This document shows positions 16,736 through 22,594 of a stretch of 22,594 nt of DNA, piece by piece; the stretch's first letter is position 1, and each line of letters opens with the position of its first letter. The translations under genes and the position numbers were made by a program. The stretch is from an uncultured Bacteroidota bacterium (lineage in GTDB: Bacteria; Bacteroidota; Bacteroidia; Chitinophagales; Chitinophagaceae): the NCBI GenBank assembly GCA_946479615.1, contig CAMLGR010000075.1:1-22594 (forward strand). The letters run 5' to 3'. The notes under the pieces were generated by a model. It made no database searches, had not been told where the DNA came from, and worked only from the letters and a program-made list of their open reading frames with translations.

Positions 16736-17480
16736 ATGATCTTATCGATGAAAATAGTACCAATCGTATGCCGTATTCGCCCCGATGCAGTCTTTTATTA
16801 TTTATTATTGATTTTATTCACCGGGCTGGTCATGATAAGTTCCTGTAAGAAAGATCATGTACAGGATCAGCGGGAAGTTTTTTATGGAAACGATCCACAG
16901 CAAAAAATGGATGTGTATTTACCAGCCGACCGGAATGAGAACAGCACCAAAGTGCTTATCCTGATCCATGGCGGCGCCTGGGTGGAAGGCGATCGGGTTT
17001 GTATATAATAAAAGATCGGAGTATCATGTCTCGGATAAATTTGTTTACCTCGGCGCCAGTGCCGGCGCTCATTTAGCTTTACTGGCCGGTTTTAAATATA
17101 CATCGCCTGTAAAACCTAAGGCAGTCGTTTCCTTTTTTGCGCCGACCAACCTGACCGATCTGTATAATGCGAATGCAACAACAGCGCTGATCTTAACGCA
17201 GGTAACAGGCACCACGCCATCTGTCAATCCAACCATTTACCAGCAAAGTAGTCCGTCTTCTTTTGTAAGCGCTTCATCTCCACCTGCGATGTTACTGCAG
17301 GGAGGCGCCGATCCGCTGGTACCTTTTTCACAAGCAGAATCTTTTAATGCATTGCTTACCACAGCAGGCGTACCTTATAAGTATGTGTTTTATCCGGCAG
17401 AGGGTCATGGCTGGGAGGGCGCTACCATGGACGATTCCATGACGCAGATAGCCGCTTTCCTGGCAGCACAGGTTCCGTGA
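16736..17480 (+). pseudogene. Alpha/beta hydrolase (esterase-like lipoprotein) broken by internal deletion and frameshift
   Basis: The first part (16736-17008) encodes a lipoprotein signal (LVMISSC, then KKD) and the start of a carboxylesterase-like alpha/beta hydrolase with YLPADR and VLILIHGGAWVEGDR, the oxyanion-hole motif. It then leaves frame and stops at 17006-17008. The second part continues in another frame from about 16998, with NKRSEYHVSDKFVYLGASAGAHLAL (nucleophile Ser in GASAG), an Asp in GGADPLVPF, and His in AEGHGWEG, ending at 17480. In intact relatives about 70 or more residues separate HGG from GxSxG. Here only some 33 remain, so about 40-60 residues are missing at the junction near 16991-17010. 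The triad is split from its oxyanion loop, so the product should be non-functional. An assembly collapse is the alternative. It is divergent from the protease gene. Confidence 0.85.
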
Positions 17481-17562
17481 CAGGTATTTCCTGCCGGTTT
17501 TGCTTCTAAAATACCATGCAGGGATTTATTCAAAAAACAAAGAATATATTGTTCAGATTCTT

Positions 17563-17570
17563 TATATTCG
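17563..17570 (+). promoter_or_regulatory. Possible -7 element (TATATTCG) before the ATP-grasp gene
   Basis: TATATTCG fits TAnnTTTG with one change, but the nearest TTG upstream (17549-17551) is too close for a normal -33. If used, the transcript would start just before the hairpin at 17578. Confidence 0.3.
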
Positions 17571-17577
17571 ATTATAC

Positions 17578-17612
17578 GGTTGCTCACATACCCATGTGAA
17601 GCAACCTTTTTT
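17578..17612 (+). terminator. Intrinsic terminator or leader attenuator
   Basis: GGTTGC-TCACAT (17578-17589) pairs with ATGTGA-A-GCAACC (17594-17606), leaving one bulged A, and six T residues follow (17607-17612). It lies 98 bases after the broken hydrolase and 14 bases before the ATP-grasp start. It may terminate the upstream transcript, or attenuate the operon from a promoter at 17563. Confidence 0.7.
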
Positions 17613-17626
17613 ATTAAACAAGCACT

Positions 17627-19075
17627 ATGACAGGTCGCAGTCTTATCGAACAATATAAAGCCTATCCGGGTACCTGGGATGAAATGTGGCACGACCAGTC
17701 TGTGAGAACACAATACAGCCGTGTATTCAAAGAGATCGAGGACCTGCCTGTCGATACCCTGTTACAAAAAGACAGGCTGGCAAGTGAGCTGTTCATGAAC
17801 CAGGGAATTACCTTTACAGTGTATAGCGATGATGCAGGTATCGAAAGAATATTTCCGTTTGATATTATTCCCCGTATACTCACCAGCGCCGAGTGGGACC
17901 ATATACAACAGGGCATTACACAACGATTACGTGCGCTGAATCTTTTCCTGAAAGATATTTATTCCGAACAAAGGATCATAAAAGATAAGATCATTCCCGC
18001 CGAACTCATTGCTTCCTGCCCGCATTTTACGAGAGAAGTATTTGGCGTAAAAGTACCGCACGATCTGTATGTGCATATTTCAGGTATCGATCTTATCCGT
18101 GGACAGGATGGTACTTTTTATATACTGGAAGACAACCTCCGCACTCCATCGGGTGTTTCCTATATGCTGGAAAACCGGGAAGTGACCAAACGGATCTTTC
18201 CCGGCATGATGTCAGGCAGCAAAGTAAGAACGATCAATAACTATCCCCTGCTGTTGAATGAGAATTTATCAAGCCTGGCCCCGCAGCAATTATCCAATCC
18301 CACAGTTGCCTTACTGACACCCGGCGTTTATAACTCCGCTTATTTTGAACATTCATTTTTAGCGCGCCAGATCGGTATACCACTGGTAGAAGGAAGAGAT
18401 ATTGTCGTGAACAATCATAAAGTATATATGAAGACCACGGCGGGTTTGCAGCAGGTGCATGTATTATACCGGAGGATCGATGATGATTTTCTTGATCCGC
18501 TGGTCTTCCGTCCTGATAGTGCTTTGGGTATTCCCGGGTTGATAAGCGCTTACCGTAAAGGCAATGTAGCCATCGTGAATGCTGTAGGCAATGGAGTGGC
18601 CGATGACAAAGCGGTGTATGCATATGTGCCGGACATGATAAAATATTATCTGAACGAAGACATCATTTTACCTAATGTGCCAACGTATGGATTGGAAGAT
18701 GCCGATTCGCGTCAATATGTTTTTGATAACATTGAGAAAATGGTGATCAAGCGAACCAATCAATCCGGCGGCTATGGAATGGTGATGGGAAATAAAGCAG
18801 GAGAACAGGAACTGGAAGCGGTAAAAAGAGCCATCCTGGAAACACCGAGGGAATTTATTGCGCAACCGATCATCAAACTATCCACGGTGCCCTGCCTGAT
18901 CGATGGAAAATTACAACCGCGCCATGTTGATCTCCGTCCTTATGCACTTTGCGGACCTAATGGCATCAGGATCGTTCCGGGCGGACTGACACGCGTGGCA
19001 TTGAAAGAAGGTTCGCTGGTCGTAAACTCATCACAGGGAGGAGGAAGTAAGGATACGTGGGTGGTGGATTTATGA
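17627..19075 (+). CDS. Circularly permuted ATP-grasp protein (type 2; DUF404/DUF407)
   Basis: This is a 482-residue protein with circularly permuted ATP-grasp motifs: EDNLRTPSGVSYMLENR (168-184), VIKRTNQSGGYGMVMG with ATP-binding Lys375 and the glycine loop (373-388), QPIIKLSTVPC (413-423), RHVDLRPYALCG (432-443) and NSSQGGGSKDTWVV (467-480). ATP-grasp ligases activate a carboxylate as an acyl-phosphate and couple it to an amine. The permuted family is predicted to be an amidoligase making a peptide or peptide-like product. No experimental substrate is known to me for this subfamily. It is the first gene of a set with an alpha-E protein and a transglutaminase, a well-known conserved neighbourhood. 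The gap to the alpha-E gene is 147 bases, so separate promoters are possible. Confidence 0.93.
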   Translation: MTGRSLIEQYKAYPGTWDEMWHDQSVRTQYSRVFKEIEDLPVDTLLQKDRLASELFMNQGITFTVYSDDAGIERIFPFDIIPRILTSAEWDHIQQGITQRLRALNLFLKDIYSEQRIIKDKIIPAELIASCPHFTREVFGVKVPHDLYVHISGIDLIRGQDGTFYILEDNLRTPSGVSYMLENREVTKRIFPGMMSGSKVRTINNYPLLLNENLSSLAPQQLSNPTVALLTPGVYNSAYFEHSFLARQIGIPLVEGRDIVVNNHKVYMKTTAGLQQVHVLYRRIDDDFLDPLVFRPDSALGIPGLISAYRKGNVAIVNAVGNGVADDKAVYAYVPDMIKYYLNEDIILPNVPTYGLEDADSRQYVFDNIEKMVIKRTNQSGGYGMVMGNKAGEQELEAVKRAILETPREFIAQPIIKLSTVPCLIDGKLQPRHVDLRPYALCGPNGIRIVPGGLTRVALKEGSLVVNSSQGGGSKDTWVVDL

Positions 19076-19222
19076 TGTGGTGATGTAGTGAGTAAAAAGA
19101 TTAGTTTTTAATGAATATAAATGAACAACCCTGCAAAATTATCATCCTTACCATAAATATTTTACTCTTGGCCACTCACCATCTAAAACCTAACATCTAA
19201 CACCTAAAACCATCCTTCCTTC
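19076..19222. repeat. Gap with imperfect inverted and tandem repeats between ATP-grasp and alpha-E genes
   Basis: GATGTGGTGATGTAGTGAG with GTAAAA after it (from about 19073) is roughly reverse-complementary to TTTTACTCTTGGCCACTCAC and ATC after it (about 19159-19181), with mismatches. CATCTAAAACCTAA and CATCTAACACCTAAAACC (about 19178-19212) form a direct repeat. It may be a diverged example of the palindromes elsewhere in this window. It contains no clear promoter. Confidence 0.4.
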
Positions 19223-20164
19223 ATGCTCAGTAGAATTGCAGATTCTCTTTTTTGGCTGAACCGGTATATGGAACGGAATGATTGCCTGACACGGGTGATC
19301 CGTACCAACTATATCCTGTCGTTCGATATGGGTCATAGCGCTGATTTTTCCTGGAAGGAAGTGATGCAGCTCCTGGCACATGCTTCGCCGGAATTGATAG
19401 CAGAGCATTGCGATTCAGATACGAGCGCCCTGCAATTCCTTATTTCCAATACACAAAATCTAAATTCCTCTAAAGTATTGATATCAAAAGCCAGGGAAAA
19501 TGCAAGAGGTGTGCAGGATAATATCACCAAGGAATTATGGGAACAGATCAACCAGTTATATCATATCGTAAATGAACCCGAACTGGAAAAAAAGATTGCC
19601 GGCGCCCGTTGTCTCGATACGATCGACCTGCTCAACCAGCATTGCATCCTCTTTTATGGTGTTGCCGATAGCACGATGCCGCGTGGACAGGGCTGGGATT
19701 TTATGAACCTGGGAAAATTCATTGAACGTTGCCTGCTGACGATCGATACTGCGGATGCACATTTCAGGAAAATAGATTACCGGCTCGACAAACCCCAGCA
19801 TATTATTTTCTGGAGAAATTTATTGTTATCTCTTTCAGGCTATGAATTGTACCTGAAGAATTACACCCGTGATCAGCACAACATCAATATCATCGATTAT
19901 ATTATTTTCAACAGGAACTTCCCGCGTTCATTGATCTATTCATTGAACCGGATAAAAAAATACCTGGCCGATATTGCTGAAGATACCAGGATCGAAGGAA
20001 GCGGAACCTTGCAAAAGAATTTTGGCCGTATATGCAGTAAGGTTGAATTTGCAGATATGAATACCATCAAAGAAACAGGATTATCGGCCTTCCTTCAATC
20101 TCTTCGTCACGACCTTGTTGATTTTTCCAATCACCTTACCCGCATTTATTTTTCATACGCGTAA
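19223..20164 (+). CDS. Alpha-E domain protein (DUF403)
   Basis: This is a 313-residue, almost all-helical protein. The N-terminus MLSRIADSLFWLNRYMERND is the characteristic alpha-E start, and Arg/Glu-rich helices such as GKFIERCLLTIDTADAHF follow. The C-terminus ends in FFSYA-like helices. The family was predicted, from its constant partnership with permuted ATP-grasp ligases, to help hold or present a substrate in amide-bond formation. No catalytic residue is known to me. The ATG is at 19223, and the transglutaminase begins 9 bases after the stop, so those two are certainly an operon. The location is cytoplasmic. Confidence 0.92.
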   Translation: MLSRIADSLFWLNRYMERNDCLTRVIRTNYILSFDMGHSADFSWKEVMQLLAHASPELIAEHCDSDTSALQFLISNTQNLNSSKVLISKARENARGVQDNITKELWEQINQLYHIVNEPELEKKIAGARCLDTIDLLNQHCILFYGVADSTMPRGQGWDFMNLGKFIERCLLTIDTADAHFRKIDYRLDKPQHIIFWRNLLLSLSGYELYLKNYTRDQHNINIIDYIIFNRNFPRSLIYSLNRIKKYLADIAEDTRIEGSGTLQKNFGRICSKVEFADMNTIKETGLSAFLQSLRHDLVDFSNHLTRIYFSYA

Positions 20165-20173
20165 ACATAACCA

Positions 20174-21121
20174 ATGCCCGTTTTCAATATACATCACATC
20201 ACTAAATACGAATACGATCGCCCCGTTAAAGAAAGTGTGAATGAGATCAGGATCTATCCTTTTGTCAGCAACCGGCAGGAAATCTTATACCACGAAATAA
20301 ATATTACCGATCACCCGGATATACTTGTCATGACCGATTACTGGGGCAACCGGGCGGGGATGTTCAACCTGATGGCTGCCCATAAAGAACTCGTGATCGA
20401 AAGTAAACTGATCGTGCGTACAGTAGGAACGGGCGAACCGGTTATTAACCATACGGCCGGTTTAGCCGAATTGAAAGCTGCTATCGCCAGCGATCTTTCC
20501 TTACTGGAACTTTCTTACCTGAAAGAGATCGAACTGAAAGAAGAGATCCAGGCATTGGTAAATGAGTTTGCGTCAAAAGAAATGCCGGTGAGCGGGATCG
20601 TTCAGCAGTGCGCAGATTATATATTTACTCATTTCACATATAATAAAGGGATCACGTCTGTACAAACCACGGTTAAGGATATTCTTCAACTTCGTTCGGG
20701 GGTGTGCCAGGACTTTGCCCATATCATGCTGGAACTGTTACGCAGTCTGGGTATTCCCAGCCGTTATATCAGCGGGTATATCTGTCCCAATAAAAACGGG
20801 ATGCGCGGAGAAGGCGCCACCCATGCCTGGATCGAAGCATGGATACCAGGTACCGGCTGGACGGGCATTGACCCTACCAATAATGTATGGGTAACCAACA
20901 ATCACGTCAAACTCGCTGTAGGCCGCAACTTCAATGATTGCACACCTGTGAAGGGAACATTCAAGGGACCCGCACGTCAATCTCTTTCCGTCTATGTATC
21001 TGTCAGCTACGAAGATGGCCAGGTATTTGAAGAATTGAATAATGTAAACCTGGAGAAGCAGGCGGGTACGGACGATCTTCCCGAGTATATTGAAAGTTTC
21101 GCGGGACAGCAGCAACAGTGA
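20174..21121 (+). CDS. Transglutaminase-like cysteine protease with Bact_transglu_N domain
   Basis: This is a 315-residue protein. The N-terminal beta-rich Bact_transglu_N domain is about 1-95 (FNIHHITKYEYDRPVKESVNEIRIYP). The transglutaminase core is about 140-250 with catalytic Cys178 in SGVCQDFAHIML, His217 in EGATHAWIEAW and Asp233 in GIDPTNN, the full Cys-His-Asp triad. Members of this superfamily often act as peptidases or amidases. Partnership with ATP-grasp and alpha-E proteins suggests it trims or cleaves the peptide these make, or removes it. There is no signal peptide, so it acts in the cytoplasm. The start is 9 bases after the alpha-E stop. The C-terminus overlaps the beginning of a palindrome that precedes rarA. 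Confidence 0.93.
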   Translation: MPVFNIHHITKYEYDRPVKESVNEIRIYPFVSNRQEILYHEINITDHPDILVMTDYWGNRAGMFNLMAAHKELVIESKLIVRTVGTGEPVINHTAGLAELKAAIASDLSLLELSYLKEIELKEEIQALVNEFASKEMPVSGIVQQCADYIFTHFTYNKGITSVQTTVKDILQLRSGVCQDFAHIMLELLRSLGIPSRYISGYICPNKNGMRGEGATHAWIEAWIPGTGWTGIDPTNNVWVTNNHVKLAVGRNFNDCTPVKGTFKGPARQSLSVYVSVSYEDGQVFEELNNVNLEKQAGTDDLPEYIESFAGQQQQ

Positions 21122-21123
21122 GG

Positions 21124-21225
21124 CAGTCCGGCAGCCGGCAGTTATCAGCACTTCAGGCATCGAAGTTTTCTTAACTTGCATCTCCTTAAATTTATCGACT
21201 GCCGGCTGAAAAGATTGCCAGACTG
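21124..21225. repeat. Imperfect palindrome between the transglutaminase and rarA genes
   Basis: CAGTCCGGCAGCCGGCAGT (21124-21142) pairs with ACTGCCGGCTG...CCAGACTG (21198-21225), where the right arm has a 9-base insertion (AAAAGATTG) and one mismatch. The loop is about 55 bases. It fills the 108-base gap and ends 4 bases before the rarA ATG. It may form a transcript end for the upstream operon. Confidence 0.75.
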
Positions 21226-21229
21226 AACT

Positions 21230-22504
21230 ATGATTCCTCTTGCCGAACGCATACGCCCGACCACACTGGATGAACTGACCGGACAGCAACACCTGACTGG
21301 CAAGGGAAGTATTTTGCGTACCGCGATCGAACATGGCCGCATTCCTTCCATGATCTTATGGGGACCTCCCGGCACCGGCAAAACAACGATCGCCAATATT
21401 ATTGCCCACACATTGAATGTGCCGTTTTTTACACTGAGTGCGATCAGTTCGGGAGTGAAAGATGTGCGCGAAGTGATCGAACAAGCCAAAACAAAACCCG
21501 GCTCAATTTTATTTATCGATGAGATACACCGCTTTAATAAAGGACAACAGGATGCATTATTAGGCGCGGTGGAAAAAGGAACGGTCACCCTGATCGGTGC
21601 TACTACCGAGAATCCTTCTTTTGAAGTGAACAGCGCCTTGCTCAGCCGTTGCCAGGTGTATGTATTAAAAGCGCTCGATGAAAAAGGATTGGTCAGCCTG
21701 CTGCACACCGCTATTGAAAAAGATGAGTGGCTGCAAACAAAAAATATCGAACTGAAAGAAACGGCGGCGCTCATCAATATATCCGGTGGCGATGCAAGAA
21801 AACTATTGAACTTACTGGAACTGGTGGCAGAAACAGCGTCCACTTCCCCGAAGGAAAAAAACAAACCGGTTATCATTACCGATGATTTTGTGATGTCGGT
21901 GGCGCAAAAGAAGATCGCCCTGTATGATAAAAGCGGTGAACAGCATTACGATATCATCTCTGCTTTTATCAAATCGATCCGCGGCAGCGATCCCAATGCA
22001 GCCGTGTACTGGCTGGCGCGAATGATAGAAGGCGGTGAAGATGTAAAATTCATTGCGCGCAGGTTGGTGATACTCGCCAGTGAAGATATCGGCAATGCCA
22101 ACCCGACCGCGCTCGTGATGGCCAATGCCAGTTTTGAAGCCGTTAATAAGATCGGTTATCCCGAAGCAAATCTCATTCTTTCCCAATGTGCCATTTATCT
22201 TGCCTCGAGTGCCAAAAGTAATTCGGCAACTGTGGCTATCGGAAGTGCATTGGGTGCTGTAAAACAATATGGCGATCTGCCCGTGCCGCTGCATATCCGT
22301 AATGCGCCGACCAAACTGATGAAGAATTTAGGGTATGGTAAGAATTACGAATACTCGCATAGTTATGAGAACAATTTCTCCGCCCAGGAATACCTTCCCA
22401 AAGAAATCGCAGGCACCAAATTTTTTGACCCCGGAAAAAACCCAAGAGAAGACGAGCTGCGCAAATTCCTGAAACAACTCTGGAAGGATAAATATGGGTA
22501 TTGA
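21230..22504 (+). CDS. rarA: Replication-associated recombination protein A (MgsA/RarA AAA+ ATPase)
   Basis: This is a 424-residue clamp-loader-type AAA+ ATPase that acts at stalled replication forks as a homotetramer. It has LAERIRPTTLDELTGQQHL at the N-terminus, Walker A GPPGTGKT (45-52), Walker B ILFIDEIH (93-100), sensor 1 LIGATTENP (121-129) and the arginine finger in SALLSRC (Arg140). The C-terminal half has YDIISAFIKSIRGSDPNAAVYWLARMIEGGED and SEDIGNANP, the MgsA/RarA oligomerisation signature. The length is normal for the family. It begins right after a palindrome and is probably transcribed from its own promoter, although no exact one was seen. Beyond the family's fork-repair role, nothing here points to a special function. 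Confidence 0.97.
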   Translation: MIPLAERIRPTTLDELTGQQHLTGKGSILRTAIEHGRIPSMILWGPPGTGKTTIANIIAHTLNVPFFTLSAISSGVKDVREVIEQAKTKPGSILFIDEIHRFNKGQQDALLGAVEKGTVTLIGATTENPSFEVNSALLSRCQVYVLKALDEKGLVSLLHTAIEKDEWLQTKNIELKETAALINISGGDARKLLNLLELVAETASTSPKEKNKPVIITDDFVMSVAQKKIALYDKSGEQHYDIISAFIKSIRGSDPNAAVYWLARMIEGGEDVKFIARRLVILASEDIGNANPTALVMANASFEAVNKIGYPEANLILSQCAIYLASSAKSNSATVAIGSALGAVKQYGDLPVPLHIRNAPTKLMKNLGYGKNYEYSHSYENNFSAQEYLPKEIAGTKFFDPGKNPREDELRKFLKQLWKDKYGY

Positions 22505-22505
22505 G

Positions 22506-22594
22506 AACCCGAGGTGTCACCTCATGAGCCCTGGGCCGGGTTTTGGTGGGGATTAGTCGGGTTTTGTTCGGGGATAAAGCGCTCGGAGCGCTTT
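22506..22594. repeat. Repeat and hairpin cluster downstream of rarA (continues past window end)
   Basis: GAGGTGTCACCTC (22511-22523) is a perfect palindrome, enclosed by AACCCG (22506-22511) and CGGGTT (22537-22542), which are also complementary. CGGGTTTTGGTGGGGAT (22537-22553) is repeated with changes at 22558-22575. A perfect 8-bp-stem hairpin AAAGCGCT-CGG-AGCGCTTT closes the window (22576-22594). It may be a terminator for rarA or part of a dispersed repeat family. Confidence 0.6.

Noticed and set aside
21145..21876. Long minus-strand frame opposite rarA (243 codons)
   Set aside because: It covers the intact AAA+ core of rarA on the other strand and has no recognisable domain.

Overview
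The window looks like a chromosomal stretch from a Bacteroidota bacterium, most likely Chitinophagaceae or a close relative. The reasons are moderate GC content, almost no Shine-Dalgarno sequences, several promoters of the Bacteroidota type (-33 TTG and -7 TAnnTTTG) lying close to start codons, and a protein set typical of that group: a lipid-anchored-type alpha-2-macroglobulin, an M90-like zinc peptidase, loose-lipobox lipoproteins and FkbM methyltransferases. No taxonomic search could be run, so this is inference.

Layout. (1) 1-5234: the 3' part of an alpha-2-macroglobulin-like gene with a CAEQ thioester, a ~190-bp near-perfect intergenic palindrome, a small lipoprotein and an FAD-dependent oxidoreductase. 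(2) 5154-8963: an M90 (MtfA-like) zinc peptidase on the minus strand, possibly with a 26-residue ORF coupled to its stop. A 348-bp divergent gap holds two promoters and a perfect 17-bp-stem hairpin, followed by aspS and two small membrane proteins. (3) 8996-15132: a glycan-modification cluster. On the minus strand are a GT-B glycosyltransferase, a class I methyltransferase and an FkbM methyltransferase. Divergent from them are a paralogous glycosyltransferase and an MsbA-type ABC exporter. (4) 15133-17480: a palindrome, a membrane-anchored trypsin-like protease, and an alpha/beta hydrolase gene broken by an internal deletion with frameshift. (5) 17627-21121: a circularly permuted ATP-grasp protein, an alpha-E (DUF403) protein and a transglutaminase-like protease, the known but poorly understood amidoligase cluster. 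(6) 21230-22504: rarA, followed by repeat and hairpin sequence at the window end.

The most interesting functional unit is the ATP-grasp/alpha-E/transglutaminase set, predicted to make and process a peptide or peptide-like tag. It lacks the Anbu proteasome-like subunit that often accompanies it. The glycan cluster has two divergent paralogous glycosyltransferases beside an exporter, which suggests decoration and export of a surface glycolipid.

Separately, the window holds several long imperfect intergenic palindromes of unrelated sequence (3191-3379, about 15146-15263, 21124-21225, possibly 19076-19200). In the three clear ones the two arms differ by an indel of 8-9 nt. There are also compact hairpins at 6229-6273, 17578-17612 and 22576-22594. 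No tRNA, rRNA, CRISPR array or transposase gene was seen.
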